The position numbers were made by a program, and so were the translations under genes. The notes beneath the pieces were generated by a model, which ran no database searches, was not told the DNA's origin, and was given only the letters and a program-made list of their open reading frames with translations. From Marinomonas balearica (GTDB taxonomy: Bacteria; Pseudomonadota; Gammaproteobacteria; Pseudomonadales; Marinomonadaceae), in NCBI RefSeq assembly GCF_004362145.1, contig NZ_SNXC01000012.1, positions 1 to 64,000 on the forward strand: a DNA stretch of 64,000 nt, in the 5' to 3' direction. Positions 1 to 11,458 of the stretch are shown here, piece after piece. How positions within the stretch are numbered: the stretch's first letter is position 1; each line of letters begins with the position of its first letter.

Positions 1-164
1 ATTGACGTGTTCACTCATCAAAGACTTTAATTTTTTAGAAGTCTCCAGCGAGCGCCCACACAAATTATCTGATTATCTATTTTAAAGAGCGTACCAACTC
101 GGTTACTTAGAAGCGTTCTTCTTAGTGTCTCACTCGTTGTTCTGAGTGGTTGTCCGTGTCAGTG
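1..164 (-). other. rRNA operon leader (boxB/boxA antiterminator region)
   Basis: Read on the minus strand, this stretch has the order expected of a gammaproteobacterial rRNA leader. First comes a boxB-like hairpin (CACTC, 8-base loop, GAGTG; 131-148). Next is a boxA element GCTCTTTAAAAT (79-90). It is followed at once by ATCAGATAATTTGTGTGGGC, which closely matches the remembered E. coli sequence after boxA. GTGAACACGT lies near base 10. The mature 16S rRNA would begin left of base 1, so no rRNA gene is inside the window. A 16S-23S spacer also carries boxA, but the promoter immediately upstream makes this the start of the operon. Confidence 0.8.
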
Positions 165-232
165 GGTGCGTATATTACCTTCCAGATTTTTTTACGCAAG
201 TACTTTTTTTATTTATTTTGTTTTTTCTTAAA
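165..232 (-). promoter_or_regulatory. rrn P1-type promoter with UP element
   Basis: On the minus strand there is a -35 TTGCGT (194-199), a 16-bp spacer, a -10 TAATAT (172-177) and a G+C-rich discriminator ACGCACCC. A nearly pure A/T stretch (about 200-232) lies upstream and fits an UP element. The 16-bp spacing and G+C discriminator are the marks of stringently controlled rRNA promoters. The promoter faces left, away from ispH, which ends about 130 bp upstream behind a strong terminator. No second (P2) promoter is evident. Confidence 0.8.
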
Positions 233-259
233 AAGCTTAATTAGTTAAGCTCTGACAAC

Positions 260-303
260 AAAAAGCCCCCTTTTATTTAGTGGTAAATAAAAGGGGGCTT
301 TTT
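260..303 (-). terminator. Strong terminator after ispH
   Basis: A perfect 20-bp stem with a 4-base loop: A5, GCCCCC, then an A/T stretch, mirrored and ending in T5. It lies 30 bp beyond the ispH stop and just upstream of the rrn UP element. It would keep ispH operon transcription out of the rRNA promoter. The symmetry allows function on both strands. Confidence 0.9.
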
Positions 304-333
304 CGTGAGCAATTCGCAATAGACTAGTAAAAT

Positions 334-1284
334 CTATAACTGAACGATTCTCAGCTCTTTGGGCATAGAGAACGATACATTCTCCTCCTGCCCTTTCAGC
401 TCTTTAGGCTCTTCGCCACCTTCAGACACTAGACGCTGTATTACATCCGAAACCAACACCTCGGGCGCTGATGCTCCGGCAGTAATCCCCACGGAATTCA
501 CTCCAACTAACCAATCGCACTGTATTTCGTTCGCATTATCAATCAAATAGGCTTTTGTTTGCATTCGCTCCGCAAGCTCACGCAAGCGATTTGAGTTAGA
601 GCTGTTAACAGAGCCAACCACCAAAACCAAATCACACTCTGATGCCAACGTTTTCACTGCATCTTGACGGTTTTGAGTCGCATAACAAATATCATCTTTA
701 CGCGGGCCACGAATACTAGGGAAATGCTGACGTAGCGCATCAATTACGACAGAGGTGTCATCCATAGAAAGCGTCGTTTGAGTGACGAATGCCAATTGTT
801 CTGGGTCTGATACTTTTAAGTTTGCGACATCATCGGCGTTTTCAACCAGATAAATCGCGCCGCCTTTAGAAGTATCATATTGCCCCATCGTACCTTCAAC
901 TTCAGGGTGCCCATCATGACCTATTAATACACACTCCATTCCGTCGCGAGCATAACGCACAACTTCTAAATGCACCTTAGTCACCAGCGGACATGTCGCA
1001 TCAAATACTTTTAATCCACGACGATCTGCCTCAGCCTTAACAGCCTGAGATACGCCATGAGCACTAAAGATAACTATTTTATCATCAGGCACTTGATCCA
1101 ACTCATCAACAAAGATGGCACCGCGCTCTTTTAACGACTCAACAACAAACTTATTGTGAACCACTTCATGACGGACATAGATAGGCGCCTCAAACAAATC
1201 CAAGCACCGGTTCACAATATCAATAGCACGGTCCACTCCCGCACAAAAACCTCTTGGGTTAGCTAATTGAATTGAAAAGCCCAC
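334..1284 (-). CDS. ispH: 4-hydroxy-3-methylbut-2-enyl diphosphate reductase
   Basis: IspH (LytB) is the last enzyme of the MEP isoprenoid pathway. It reduces HMBPP to IPP and DMAPP in the cytosol with a [4Fe-4S] cluster. The 316-residue protein has the three cluster cysteines at C14 (GFCAGV), C98 (ATCPLV) and C200 (DICYAT), and the substrate-binding HPEVEGT with the catalytic Glu at 128. Length matches E. coli (316). The start is GTG, preceded by GAGG; its G is also the last base of the fkpB stop, so the two are translationally coupled. It closes the ribF-ileS-lspA-fkpB-ispH operon, a conserved gammaproteobacterial order. Confidence 0.97.
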   Translation of the reverse strand: MGFSIQLANPRGFCAGVDRAIDIVNRCLDLFEAPIYVRHEVVHNKFVVESLKERGAIFVDELDQVPDDKIVIFSAHGVSQAVKAEADRRGLKVFDATCPLVTKVHLEVVRYARDGMECVLIGHDGHPEVEGTMGQYDTSKGGAIYLVENADDVANLKVSDPEQLAFVTQTTLSMDDTSVVIDALRQHFPSIRGPRKDDICYATQNRQDAVKTLASECDLVLVVGSVNSSNSNRLRELAERMQTKAYLIDNANEIQCDWLVGVNSVGITAGASAPEVLVSDVIQRLVSEGGEEPKELKGQEENVSFSMPKELRIVQL

Positions 1285-1712
1285 TATATTTCCTCAACCG
1301 CAACAATTTCAACTCTATAAGTAAGAGTACGACCCGCCAAAGGATGATTAAAATCTACATCTACAGATTGCTCATCTATACTCGCAATTACACCCGGCAA
1401 TTCATTTTTATTTGCATCCGCAAAAGAAACAACCATCCCAAGCTCTATATCCATCTCAAACTGATCACGAGAAATCGTCTGCACATTACTTGGATTATGT
1501 GCCCCAAATGCTTTTTCAGGAGACATGCTATAGGATCGGGAATCTTTCACTTTCAAACCAAGCAACACAGCTTCAAATTCAGGCAATAAACTCCCATCAC
1601 CAAATTCAAAGGTCGCAGGCACTTTATCAAAATTAGAATCTACAATTTGACCATCTTCCAATGACAGTTCAAAAAACAACGTTACTTTACTGTTCTCGGT
1701 TATTACCGTCAT
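1284..1712 (-). CDS. fkpB: FKBP-type peptidyl-prolyl isomerase (SlpA/FkpB)
   Basis: A 142-residue SlyD/SlpA-type FKBP that catalyses cis-trans isomerisation at proline and acts as a small cytosolic chaperone. The N-terminal strand pattern ([18 protein letters not shown]) and the insert-in-flap motif around AFGAHNP (residues 68-74) are typical, as is the C-terminal NHPLAGRTL segment that closes the FKBP fold. The His-rich metal tail of SlyD is absent, which favours SlpA. Its ATG overlaps the lspA stop by one base, and its own stop overlaps the ispH start. The function in this operon is not established in general. Confidence 0.93.
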   Translation of the reverse strand: MTVITENSKVTLFFELSLEDGQIVDSNFDKVPATFEFGDGSLLPEFEAVLLGLKVKDSRSYSMSPEKAFGAHNPSNVQTISRDQFEMDIELGMVVSFADANKNELPGVIASIDEQSVDVDFNHPLAGRTLTYRVEIVAVEEI

Positions 1713-2212
1713 TACTTATCACCTTGTTGGCGTTGGGGGAAAAAGCCATCAAACAGCATCACTATAACCCCTAATGTAATTGCTGAATCAGCAATATTAA
1801 AAGCGGGGAAGTACCACGCGCCTTGCCAATGCACCTGAATAAAATCAACCACATGACCATAAACCAGACGATCATATAAGTTACCGACCGCGCCACCCAT
1901 AATAAGAGCAAGAGCCAACGATTCCATTACAAGCGTTTTACCAATCTTGATTAATCGCCAACTGATGCCAATGACAACAGCCGCCGCAATCAAAGAGAAA
2001 AACCAACGCTGCCACCCACCAGCACCAGCAAGAAAGCTAAATGCCGCACCAGTGTTATAACGAAGAGTCAGGTCAAAAAAAGGCAAAATAGCGATCTCTT
2101 GCCCATAATGTAAGCTTGCTTCAATCGCTTGTTTGGTTATCCAATCCAATACAAATACAATCAAAGCAACGGCCCACCATAGGCGAGCCTGTTGCCATGC
2201 TTTTTTCATCAT
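1712..2212 (-). CDS. lspA: Lipoprotein signal peptidase II
   Basis: LspA is the inner-membrane aspartyl protease that removes signal peptides from diacylglyceryl-modified prolipoproteins. The 166-residue protein has four hydrophobic segments. It carries the family motifs: NTGAAFSFL, GGAVGNLYDRL with the first catalytic Asp, and FNIADSAITLG with the second. Length is normal. It overlaps both neighbours by one base (stop/start TAATG), so its translation is coupled to ileS. It is the enzyme expected to process lipoproteins such as the LipL32-like one once encoded at 25.9-26.5 kb. Confidence 0.97.
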   Translation of the reverse strand: MMKKAWQQARLWWAVALIVFVLDWITKQAIEASLHYGQEIAILPFFDLTLRYNTGAAFSFLAGAGGWQRWFFSLIAAAVVIGISWRLIKIGKTLVMESLALALIMGGAVGNLYDRLVYGHVVDFIQVHWQGAWYFPAFNIADSAITLGVIVMLFDGFFPQRQQGDK

Positions 2213-5034
2213 TAGGCGTAGAGGCGTTGCTCTCCCTCTCCTTCAGGTAGGTTGCTTACGCAACGATCACACAACTCTGGGTGAGCTTCATGTTTGCCCA
2301 CCTCTTCGCGATGATGCCAACAACGAACACATTTTTCACTAGAGCTAATAACAACTGCCACTTTCAAACCTTCCAACTCAGATTCAACTGCATTTTCAGT
2401 TGCTTCTGACAAAGGCTGAACTTTAACGTCAGACGCAATCAATACAAAACGCAGCTCTTCACCTAATTTATCAAGCAAAGATTTTAAGTTGTCGTCACAG
2501 AAGAGTGTAATCTCAGCACTCAAGCTTGCTTTGATCTTACCGTCATTACGAGCGGCTTCTAGTACTTTATTTGTAGCAACTTTCGCTTCAAGCACTTGCT
2601 TCCAGAATTCACGGCCAAACTCTTCCTCGCCAGTCAACTCAGTCAGCCCTTCATACCACGTTTCAAGGAAAACAGACTCGCCATGCTCTCCAGGAAGAGA
2701 TTGCCAAATTTCATCAGCAGTAAAACTTAGAATCGGAGAAATCCAACGCGTGAAGGCTTCAACAATATGATACAAAGCAGTTTGAGCTGAACGACGTGCC
2801 AAGCTATCTGGCTGAGTTGTATATTGACGATCCTTAATAACATCCAGATAGAAACCGCCCAAATCCACAGAGCAGAAATTTTGAATTTTCTGGTTCACTG
2901 TGTGGAATTGATATTCGTCGTAAGCCTCACCAATTTCTTTTTGTAACTGCGCCGCACGATCAACAATCCAACGATCTAGCGCGATCATCTTATCGCTCTC
3001 AACCATATCTGTTGCAGGATTAAAGCCGTTCAAGTTCGCCAACATGAAACGAGCTGTATTTCGAATACGACGATAAGAGTCTGCGACTCGTTTCAATATT
3101 TCATCGGAAACCGTCATTTCACCGGTGTAATCTGTTGCAGAAACCCACAATCGAATAATGTCCGCACCAAGCGTACTCATTACTTTTTGAGGCGATACCA
3201 CATTGCCTAAAGATTTAGACATCTTACGGCCATCGCCATCTACCGTGAAACCATGAGTTAACACACCTTTATACGGCGGCACACCACGGATGGCGATCGA
3301 CGTTTTAAGTGACGACTGGAACCAACCACGATGCTGGTCAGACCCTTCAAGATATAAATCTGCTGGAAAACTTAGCTCTTCGCGCTGGTCAATGACAGAG
3401 TAATGCGTCACACCAGAATCAAACCACACATCCAAAGTGTCTGTCACTTTACTGTACTTCTCGGCATCGGCGCCAAGCAATTCAGCGGCATCCAGTTCAA
3501 ACCATGCATCAATGCCTTCTTTCTCAATACGCTTCGCAACTTCTTCAATTAAACGAGGCGTTTCTGGATGTAACTCTTGAGTCTCTTTGTCAATGAAAAG
3601 AGCAATTGGAACCCCCCAAGTACGCTGACGAGATACACACCAGTCCGGGCTGTTATTCAACATCCCTTCCATACGGTTTTGTCCCCAGCTTGGCGTCCAC
3701 TTCACACCTTTTACAGCGTCTTTTGCAGAATCCAACAACCCCTTCTCGTCCATACTGACAAACCATTGCGGAGTCGCACGGAAGATTAACGGCGTTTTAG
3801 TACGCCAACAATGCGGATAGCTGTGGAAAATTTTGGATTCAAAGACCAACGCTTGATTCGCGTTCAATGCGTCTAGTATCGCACCGTCAACTTTGTACAC
3901 ATGCATACCGGCAAACTCACCAGCTGCTTCGGAGTAGACTCCATTATCTTGTACTAAATTAATCGTACCAAGACCGTTTGCACGACCAACGTTAAAGTCA
4001 TCCACACCATGATCTGGTGCAGTATGAACACAACCTGTACCTGCTTCAGTGGTAACGTGCTCACCCAAAATCATTGGGATATCACGCTTAACAAATGGAT
4101 GATTCAAAACAGAACCATTCAAGTCTTTACCAAATGCACGACCAACTATTCGATAGCTCTCTTGCCCATAACGCTGCATGATGCCTTGCACCATGTCTTC
4201 TGCAAGCACCAAACGCTCTGTACCTTGCCCCATATCGACTTCGACTAAGGCGTAACTAAACTCTGGGTGAACAGAAACCGCCTGACTCGCTGGTAGAGTC
4301 CAAGGAGTGGTCGTCCAGATAACAACCGATACATCGCCTTCTCCCTCGACTTCAGAGAAGTTTGCTAAGAACGCAGCTTGGTCTTGAGGAGCATAACGCA
4401 CATCTAATGACAGAGACGTTTTGTCTTGATATTCCACTTCAGCTTCCGCCAAAGCCGAACCACCAACCACACTCCAGTAAACAGGCTTAAAGCCTTTTAC
4501 CAAATGACCGTTTTCAGCGATTTTGCCTAAAGCTCGAACAATGTTAGCTTCCGTTTCAAAATTCATAGTCAGGTAAGGATTTTCCCAATCACCCTGAATA
4601 CCTAAACGGATAAAATCTTTTTTCTGCTCTTCAATCTGTGAGTAAGCGTATTCACGGCACTTTGCACGAAACTCTTTGAAAGACACCTTATCGCCGGCCT
4701 TACCAATCATCTGCTCCACTTTGTGCTCAATGGGCAAACCATGACAATCCCAACCAGGTATATAGGGGGCATCGTATCCACTTACAGTTTTAGACTTAAC
4801 AATAATATCTTTGAGGATTTTGTTAACCGCGTGACCAATATGGATGCTGCCGTTGGCATATGGAGGACCATCATGAAGAATAAAAGGCTTACGGCCCGCA
4901 CTGACTTCACGTACTTTGTTATATAGATCCATATCCTGCCAGCGTTTAAGCATTGCAGGCTCACGTTTTGCCAAATCACCGCGCATCGGAAAGCCCGTGT
5001 TCGGCAAATTCAACGTTGGTTTATAATCACTCAT
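2212..5034 (-). CDS. ileS: Isoleucyl-tRNA synthetase
   Basis: Class Ia aminoacyl-tRNA synthetase charging tRNA-Ile, 940 residues (E. coli 938). The Rossmann signature [10 protein letters not shown] is near residue 65 and [10 protein letters not shown] near residue 605. The CP1 editing domain between them has the [10 protein letters not shown] motif. The C-terminal zinc site is complete (CVRCWHH, then CDRC), ending in GEGEQRLYA. This is the bacterial, mupirocin-sensitive type rather than the eukaryote-like one, by my reading of the zinc tail. The start is ATG. It is preceded by ribF with a 31-bp gap, and its stop overlaps the lspA start. Confidence 0.98.
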   Translation of the reverse strand: MSDYKPTLNLPNTGFPMRGDLAKREPAMLKRWQDMDLYNKVREVSAGRKPFILHDGPPYANGSIHIGHAVNKILKDIIVKSKTVSGYDAPYIPGWDCHGLPIEHKVEQMIGKAGDKVSFKEFRAKCREYAYSQIEEQKKDFIRLGIQGDWENPYLTMNFETEANIVRALGKIAENGHLVKGFKPVYWSVVGGSALAEAEVEYQDKTSLSLDVRYAPQDQAAFLANFSEVEGEGDVSVVIWTTTPWTLPASQAVSVHPEFSYALVEVDMGQGTERLVLAEDMVQGIMQRYGQESYRIVGRAFGKDLNGSVLNHPFVKRDIPMILGEHVTTEAGTGCVHTAPDHGVDDFNVGRANGLGTINLVQDNGVYSEAAGEFAGMHVYKVDGAILDALNANQALVFESKIFHSYPHCWRTKTPLIFRATPQWFVSMDEKGLLDSAKDAVKGVKWTPSWGQNRMEGMLNNSPDWCVSRQRTWGVPIALFIDKETQELHPETPRLIEEVAKRIEKEGIDAWFELDAAELLGADAEKYSKVTDTLDVWFDSGVTHYSVIDQREELSFPADLYLEGSDQHRGWFQSSLKTSIAIRGVPPYKGVLTHGFTVDGDGRKMSKSLGNVVSPQKVMSTLGADIIRLWVSATDYTGEMTVSDEILKRVADSYRRIRNTARFMLANLNGFNPATDMVESDKMIALDRWIVDRAAQLQKEIGEAYDEYQFHTVNQKIQNFCSVDLGGFYLDVIKDRQYTTQPDSLARRSAQTALYHIVEAFTRWISPILSFTADEIWQSLPGEHGESVFLETWYEGLTELTGEEEFGREFWKQVLEAKVATNKVLEAARNDGKIKASLSAEITLFCDDNLKSLLDKLGEELRFVLIASDVKVQPLSEATENAVESELEGLKVAVVISSSEKCVRCWHHREEVGKHEAHPELCDRCVSNLPEGEGEQRLYA

Positions 5035-5065
5035 GGTTTGTTAACTTATCCTCAAAGATCATCGT

Positions 5066-5995
5066 TCACAGATTGCAGAAGAAGCGCTGAGCTTCCTCTT
5101 TATCACACTGAATTTGTTTTTCTAACTCATCTAACCCAGACATTTTTCGTTCTGGTCGAATAAAACAATTAAACTCAACAGAGACATACTTATTGTAAAG
5201 GTCTCCACTGAAATCAAATACATGTACTTCCAACAATGGGTGCTTACCATTTACCGTAGGACGAACACCCACGTTAGCGACACCTTGATGCTTAAGGCCA
5301 TCGACGGTCATAGTCACCGCATAAACACCACGTAATGCGGGTTCACATCCTTTCAGATGCACATTCGCCGTTGGAAAACCTATCGTTCGGCCAAGCTGCT
5401 TGCCACCAATGACACGTCCGCCCATCACCATAGAATGCCCCATGGAACGAACGGCGGCATCAAATTGACCTGACTCAAGTTGTTGTCGAACCAAGGTACT
5501 GCTAATTCGCTCATTATTTTGCGATAGCACTGAAGATGTATTCTCAACCTCAAAATCGCTCAGTTCACCGAAGCGAGACAAGTAATTGAAATCCCCCTGT
5601 CGATCACAACCAAATCGAAAGTCATCACCTACAACCAAATGACGAATATGTAGGCCATCTTTTAATATGAGACGACAAAACTCCGACGCATCTAGATTAC
5701 GCAACTTATTGTTAAACGGAAGGCATAATACATAGTCAATACCTTGTTCTTTCAACAGCTCAATTTTATCTCGCATACGAGTAATACGGCCAGGAGCAGA
5801 CTCAGGCGCAAAAAACTCGCGCGGCTGAGGTTCAAAAACCATAACACCTGCAGGCGATTGATATTGCTTAGCAAGAGACTTTACACGAGACAGAATCGTT
5901 TGATGACCTAAATGCACGCCATCAAAGTTCCCGATCGTAAGTACGCCACGCTGATGTTTAGAGCGGATATTGTGAATACCCCTAATTAGCTCCAT
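5066..5995 (-). CDS. ribF: Bifunctional riboflavin kinase / FAD synthetase
   Basis: RibF phosphorylates riboflavin to FMN and then adenylylates it to FAD. The 309-residue protein has an N-terminal nucleotidyltransferase domain (about 1-180) with GNFDGVHLGH at residues 22-31. The C-terminal flavokinase domain carries GRTIGFPTANV (about 203-213) and the RGVYAV strand. Length agrees with E. coli (313). It is the first gene of the ribF-ileS-lspA-fkpB-ispH cluster, with murJ upstream across a 108-bp gap. It supplies flavin cofactors and has no direct mechanistic link with its neighbours. Confidence 0.97.
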   Translation of the reverse strand: MELIRGIHNIRSKHQRGVLTIGNFDGVHLGHQTILSRVKSLAKQYQSPAGVMVFEPQPREFFAPESAPGRITRMRDKIELLKEQGIDYVLCLPFNNKLRNLDASEFCRLILKDGLHIRHLVVGDDFRFGCDRQGDFNYLSRFGELSDFEVENTSSVLSQNNERISSTLVRQQLESGQFDAAVRSMGHSMVMGGRVIGGKQLGRTIGFPTANVHLKGCEPALRGVYAVTMTVDGLKHQGVANVGVRPTVNGKHPLLEVHVFDFSGDLYNKYVSVEFNCFIRPERKMSGLDELEKQIQCDKEEAQRFFCNL

Positions 5996-6103
5996 AAAAC
6001 CTCTGATGCTGAATCAACCACTCGACAACAGACAAGCCAACCATTTTGACCTGCGTCGAAAAAATAACCGGAATTATATAGTACTCAGCTACTCAAAGGT
6101 AGA

Positions 6104-7666
6104 TCACCCCGCAGCTACTTTTAGATCCTTAACTCTAAGACCGAATAGAATACAAGAACAACCATAGAGAGCCACTCCAACAACAACCAACACCGCCACA
6201 TGACCAACACGCTGCATATCATGCAGCTGAAGCCAATCAACGCCTTGCCGCTGATAAAAATAAATCCACCCAGCTAACACACCACAAGCCATAACAAGCG
6301 CAACAATATGCTTCAACCAACGGCGATGCCACACGAAGTATGCGTCTTTTGCCAGCCCTCTCCACAATAGAAAAGCGTTCAGCCCTGCTGACAAACTAGT
6401 AGCAAGCGCAAGACCGACATGCCCAAATGGCCACACTAAAATTAAATTGAAGACCATGTTTGAAATCATAGCAATAATACCAATGCGCACCGGCGTCTTA
6501 GTATCCTGACGAGCGTAATAACCCGGCGCCAACACCTTGATTAGCATCATAAATACAAGCCCAACCGAATAAGCCTGCAAACTCAAAGCTGCCATCTGCA
6601 CATCATTTGCCGTTAACTCTCCGCGATAGAAAATAGTAGCGATCAGCGGCTCTGCCAGAAAAAACAACGCAACTGACGAAGGCAACGCAATCACCAACAA
6701 CACTCTAAGCCCCCAATCGAGCGTATTTACAAACTTACCGCTATTTTCGGCAGCAAAACTACGAGATAAAGAAGGTAAGATGACCGTACTGATTGCAATG
6801 GCAAACAAACCTAAAGGCAATTCGTACAGTCGATCAGACAAATACAGCCAAGTAATAGAACCCGTTTCTAAAAAAGACGCCAACACCGTATCTAACAACA
6901 AGTTAATTTGACCTACTGACACGCCAAACAACGCCGGCCCCATCAACAGCAAAATGCGCTTAACACCTGGATGACTAAACCCTATACGCGGACGCGCGAT
7001 CAACTTCATTTTTGCCAAAAAAGGGATTTGAAAAAGTAGCTGAATAAGTCCTGCAAAAAAAACACCCCAAGCCACCGCAGTTTCAGCAACTGCCGCTTCT
7101 TTTGCAAAATACAATGTCGCAACCAACAGCGACACGTTCAAAAAAATCGGTGTAATAGCAGGTACGCCATACTCACCATGCGAATTTAATATACTTCCTG
7201 CTAACGCAGTTAAAGAGATAAACAATAAATAAGGAAACGTAATCGTTAACAAATCTGAGGCAATAGCTGATTGAGCGGGATTATCGATAAACCCCGGAGC
7301 AAAAACATACACCACCCACGGTGCTGCAACCATAAACACTGCTGTAATGGCCAACAAGACACAAGCCAGCGATCCCGTTACGGCACCTATCAGCTCTCGC
7401 ACCTCCTCCTTTGTATGATTGACCCGATAATCACTGAGCACAGGGACAAACGCCTGAGCAAAGGCACCTTCTGCAAACAACCTACGAAAGAAGTTAGGAA
7501 TTTTAAACGCCACATAAAAGGCATCAGCACTGCCACTGGCTCCGAGAACAGAGGCAAAAGCAGCATCACGAACCAACCCCAATATACGGGAAAGTAAAGT
7601 ACATAGAGACACAAGAGCACTGGATCGCAAAAGAGATTTTTTCGGTATGACTGTCGTCTGGGACAT
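6104..7666 (-). CDS. murJ: Lipid II flippase MurJ
   Basis: MurJ (MviN) moves lipid II across the inner membrane for peptidoglycan assembly. The 520-residue protein is hydrophobic throughout, with about 14 predicted membrane segments. It starts with the family hallmark SLLSRILGLVRDAAFA-type sequence (residues 22-38), followed by DAFYVAFKIPNFFRRLFAEGAF with the conserved arginines. Length matches E. coli (511). The start at 7666 gives MSQTTVIPKK. It shares a divergent intergenic region with rpsT and is followed by ribF, an arrangement seen in many gammaproteobacteria. Confidence 0.96.
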   Translation of the reverse strand: MSQTTVIPKKSLLRSSALVSLCTLLSRILGLVRDAAFASVLGASGSADAFYVAFKIPNFFRRLFAEGAFAQAFVPVLSDYRVNHTKEEVRELIGAVTGSLACVLLAITAVFMVAAPWVVYVFAPGFIDNPAQSAIASDLLTITFPYLLFISLTALAGSILNSHGEYGVPAITPIFLNVSLLVATLYFAKEAAVAETAVAWGVFFAGLIQLLFQIPFLAKMKLIARPRIGFSHPGVKRILLLMGPALFGVSVGQINLLLDTVLASFLETGSITWLYLSDRLYELPLGLFAIAISTVILPSLSRSFAAENSGKFVNTLDWGLRVLLVIALPSSVALFFLAEPLIATIFYRGELTANDVQMAALSLQAYSVGLVFMMLIKVLAPGYYARQDTKTPVRIGIIAMISNMVFNLILVWPFGHVGLALATSLSAGLNAFLLWRGLAKDAYFVWHRRWLKHIVALVMACGVLAGWIYFYQRQGVDWLQLHDMQRVGHVAVLVVVGVALYGCSCILFGLRVKDLKVAAG

Positions 7667-7982
7667 AAATAAGTATGCTTAACTAATAGATAATTCAGGG
7701 ATGCAATGATGAATTCGTGCGCTTTTCATTCAATAGTTTGCCCCGTCATCATGCTAACAGCGCACAATTGAAATCAAATAAGGCGATTTAGAATAGCATT
7801 CGCGCCACCACATTACAGCTCAAAAAATCACCATTTTGCCTATTATTTATATAATGGGGTTGCTGCAAGCGCAAAAACTGGTACAATCCGCCGCGAGATT
7901 TTCAAGTTAAACTTGACATCAATTTCACAATACACGACGTGTTGTATTGTTTCATTTTATAAAGATTTGAAGGAGCCAGACT
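7667..7982. other. Divergent murJ/rpsT control region
   Basis: 316 bases without a coding frame. The right half holds the rpsT promoter and a leader of about 90 bases. The left half is A/T-rich and should contain the murJ promoter, but I see no convincing -35/-10 pair there. TATAAT at about 7849-7854 sits upstream of the rpsT promoter and could belong to a second start. Confidence 0.5.
7860..7887 (+). promoter_or_regulatory. rpsT promoter
   Basis: -35 TTGCTG (7860-7865), 16-bp spacer, -10 TACAAT (7882-7887), then a G+C-rich CCGCCGCG discriminator, as in growth-rate-controlled ribosomal genes. The start site is expected near 7894, giving a leader of about 90 bases before the GTG of rpsT. Confidence 0.7.
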
Positions 7983-8246
7983 GTGGCAAACTCCGCCGGT
8001 TCAAGAAAACGTGCGCGCCAGGCGATCAAGCGTCGCGCTCACAATGGTAGCCTGCGCTCTATGGTGCGCACATACTTGAAAAAAGTAGATGCAGCTATTG
8101 AAGCAGGCAACCAAGCTGAAGCTCAAGCAGCTTACGTTGCAGCAACGTCTAAACTAGACAAAGCAGCAAACAAAGGCCTATACCATAAAAACAAGGCAGC
8201 TCGTCATAAGAGCCGCTTGAGTGCTAAGATCAAAGCACTAGGCTAA
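7983..8246 (+). CDS. rpsT: 30S ribosomal protein S20
   Basis: S20 is an all-helical small-subunit protein that binds 16S rRNA at the base of the body. The 87-residue sequence has the characteristic start [17 protein letters not shown] and ends [12 protein letters not shown]. It begins with GTG, seven bases after a good Shine-Dalgarno (AAGGAG). A non-ATG start is also found in E. coli rpsT (UUG), where it serves autoregulation. It stands alone between its own promoter and terminator, divergent from murJ. Confidence 0.97.
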   Translation: MANSAGSRKRARQAIKRRAHNGSLRSMVRTYLKKVDAAIEAGNQAEAQAAYVAATSKLDKAANKGLYHKNKAARHKSRLSAKIKALG

Positions 8247-8252
8247 TAGTTA

Positions 8253-8283
8253 TAAAAAAACCGGCGCTAGCCGGTTTTTTTAT
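8253..8283 (+). terminator. rpsT terminator
   Basis: Stem AAACCGGC/GCCGGTTT around a short CTA-type loop, followed by T7. It lies 7 bases after the rpsT stop. The A7 on the other side lets it also serve dgkA from the opposite strand. Confidence 0.88.
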
Positions 8284-8320
8284 ATGTAAAATTCTTAGAT
8301 CCAAAACATTTGCTAAGCCT

Positions 8321-8689
8321 TTAGCTTCCAAAGAGCACTATCAGCCCCCAAACTACCGCAGCCTGAATAACAGCCAACATAACAGCTGCTGAACCTAAAT
8401 CTTTTGCACGCCCAGAAAGCTCATGATGCTCATGACTAATTCGGTCAACAATCGCCTCAACGCTTGAGTTCAATGTCTCAACAATCAAAATAAGACTGAT
8501 ACTGAAAATCATTAACGCGATTTCCAACGCAGAATCCCCCAGCCACAAGGCAAGCGGGACCGCCAATAAAAACAAACCTACCTCCTGACGGAAGGCTGCC
8601 TCGTGATGCCATTGCGCCTTTAACCCCTGACAAGAATACTTCGACGCATCCATCACACGCTCAAATCCAGTTTTTCCAGGCTTAGCCAT
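8321..8689 (-). CDS. dgkA: Diacylglycerol kinase
   Basis: Prokaryotic DgkA is a small trimeric inner-membrane enzyme that phosphorylates diacylglycerol back to phosphatidate, recycling lipid turnover products. The 122-residue protein (E. coli 122) has three membrane segments. The catalytic core ETLNSSVEAIVDRIS (residues 70-84) contains the conserved Glu, Asn and Asp, followed by KDLGSAAVML. It lies 15 bp after proB on the same strand and probably shares its transcript. Its lipid role fits the glycerolipid enzymes at 16-18 kb, although they are not linked. Confidence 0.95.
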   Translation of the reverse strand: MAKPGKTGFERVMDASKYSCQGLKAQWHHEAAFRQEVGLFLLAVPLALWLGDSALEIALMIFSISLILIVETLNSSVEAIVDRISHEHHELSGRAKDLGSAAVMLAVIQAAVVWGLIVLFGS

Positions 8690-8704
8690 TGAATCCTCTG
8701 CTAT

Positions 8705-9829
8705 TTATATGATCACCAAATCATCACGGTGAATTAATTCAGGCTCACCCTCATAGCCCAAAATATCACCCCGTTTAGACGATGGCTTCCCAAGAAGCTT
8801 CAGCGTCTCTGCAATACTGTAATTAACCAAACCACGCGCAACCAAGTCACCTTGCTCATCAACACAAAGCACCATATCACCTCGTGCAAACGATCCTTCA
8901 GCGTCTTTCACACCAACAGGCAAAAGGCTAGTACCCTGCTTACGCAGTGCTTTTACTGCACCATCATCCAGTATCAAAGCCCCACGACTCTTAAGGTGCC
9001 CAGCCAACCACTGCTTTCGCGCAGCAATAGGCGTGAAATCAGGCAACAACCAAGTCCCGAGTTTCTCACCTGAGACCGTGCGCACTATCACATCTTTTTC
9101 ACGACCCGACGCAATCAGTGTATGCGCACCTGAACGAGCAGCAAGTTTCGCAGCTCGAACCTTGGTAAGCATACCTCCACTACCAAGCACTCCTGCACCA
9201 CCACTTGCCATCGACTCTAGCGTGTCATCAGAAGCAGAAGCATGCGATATTAATGTTGCATCTTTATGATCTCTTGGGTTTTTATCATAAAGTCCATTTT
9301 GGTCCGTTAAAATAAGCAACAAATCCGCTTCAACCAAATTGGTAACAAGTGCCCCCAACGTGTCATTATCACCAAAACGAATTTCGTCTGTCACAACAGT
9401 ATCGTTTTCGTTAACTATAGGCACCACACCAAGTCCTACCAGCGTTCTCAGTGAAGATCGCGCATTCAAATAACGCCGACGGTTAGACAAATCATCGTGC
9501 GTCAACAATATCTGAGCAGTATTCAACCCAAATCGTTCGAAATGGGATTCATACACACCCACAAGCTCCATCTGCCCCACAGCGGCAGCAGCTTGAAGCT
9601 CATTTACTTGTGTCGGTCGAGAGAGAAAGCCCAGTCGCTTCATGCCTGCAGCGATAGAACCAGAAGAGACCAGCACAACTTCTTTGCCCTGCTTTCTTAA
9701 CATGGCAATTTGCTCAACCCAACTACCAATACTGTCTACATCTAGGCCTTGCCCATCGTTAGTCAGCAACGCACTGCCAATTTTTACAACGACACGTTGC
9801 GCCTTTGCAATTTCCTCTCTGATCACCAT
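8705..9829 (-). CDS. proB: Glutamate 5-kinase
   Basis: ProB phosphorylates glutamate, the first and feedback-inhibited step of proline synthesis. The 374-residue protein has an N-terminal amino-acid-kinase domain (about 1-260) with [25 protein letters not shown] and GSGGMLTK motifs. A C-terminal PUA domain (about 280-365) contains LPVGV and FARGDMV. Length matches E. coli (367). proA is not adjacent. It follows obgE by 40 bp, so it belongs to the rplU-rpmA-obgE-proB arrangement known from many gammaproteobacteria. Confidence 0.97.
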   Translation of the reverse strand: MVIREEIAKAQRVVVKIGSALLTNDGQGLDVDSIGSWVEQIAMLRKQGKEVVLVSSGSIAAGMKRLGFLSRPTQVNELQAAAAVGQMELVGVYESHFERFGLNTAQILLTHDDLSNRRRYLNARSSLRTLVGLGVVPIVNENDTVVTDEIRFGDNDTLGALVTNLVEADLLLILTDQNGLYDKNPRDHKDATLISHASASDDTLESMASGGAGVLGSGGMLTKVRAAKLAARSGAHTLIASGREKDVIVRTVSGEKLGTWLLPDFTPIAARKQWLAGHLKSRGALILDDGAVKALRKQGTSLLPVGVKDAEGSFARGDMVLCVDEQGDLVARGLVNYSIAETLKLLGKPSSKRGDILGYEGEPELIHRDDLVII

Positions 9830-9868
9830 CTCTCTACTCTACTCTCCGACAACTTGAGCAGTACTCTG

Positions 9869-11101
<1,233 letters not shown>

Positions 11102-11116
11102 TTATAGAATTTTTCC

Positions 11117-11147
11117 AAAAAAAAAGCCCCGCGCTGCGGAGCTCTTT
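11117..11147 (-). terminator. Terminator between rpmA and obgE
   Basis: On the minus strand, stem AGCTCCGC/GCGGGGCT with loop AGC, followed by T9. It lies 22 bases after the rpmA stop and before obgE, so obgE and proB would depend on read-through or on their own promoter. This would make ribosomal protein levels higher than GTPase levels. Confidence 0.85.
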
Positions 11148-11168
11148 TCATTCTTCTCGAAAAAGAAA

Positions 11169-11426
11169 TTAAGCAGAAACGACAGAAACTGTGCGACGCT
11201 TGAATTTACCTTTAACTTCGAACTTAACCTGACCTTCAGAAACCGCGAACAAAGTGTGATCTTTACCGATACGAACACCTTCACCAGCGTGGAACTGAGT
11301 ACCACGTTGACGTACCAGAATGTTACCTGGGATCACAACTTCTCCGCCGAAACGCTTAACACCTAATCGTTTCGACTGACTGTCGCGACCGTTCTTAGTA
11401 CTACCACCAGCTTTTTTGTGAGCCAT
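11169..11426 (-). CDS. rpmA: 50S ribosomal protein L27
   Basis: L27 reaches the peptidyl transferase centre with its N-terminal tail and helps place tRNA. The 85-residue sequence begins [15 protein letters not shown], the tail without the Firmicutes-type N-terminal cleavage extension. The family core [28 protein letters not shown] follows. It starts 32 bp after rplU on the same strand, with AGGAG upstream. Confidence 0.98.
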   Translation of the reverse strand: MAHKKAGGSTKNGRDSQSKRLGVKRFGGEVVIPGNILVRQRGTQFHAGEGVRIGKDHTLFAVSEGQVKFEVKGKFKRRTVSVVSA

Positions 11427-11458
11427 GATTTACTCCTAAAATATTAAAACTTTAACGC

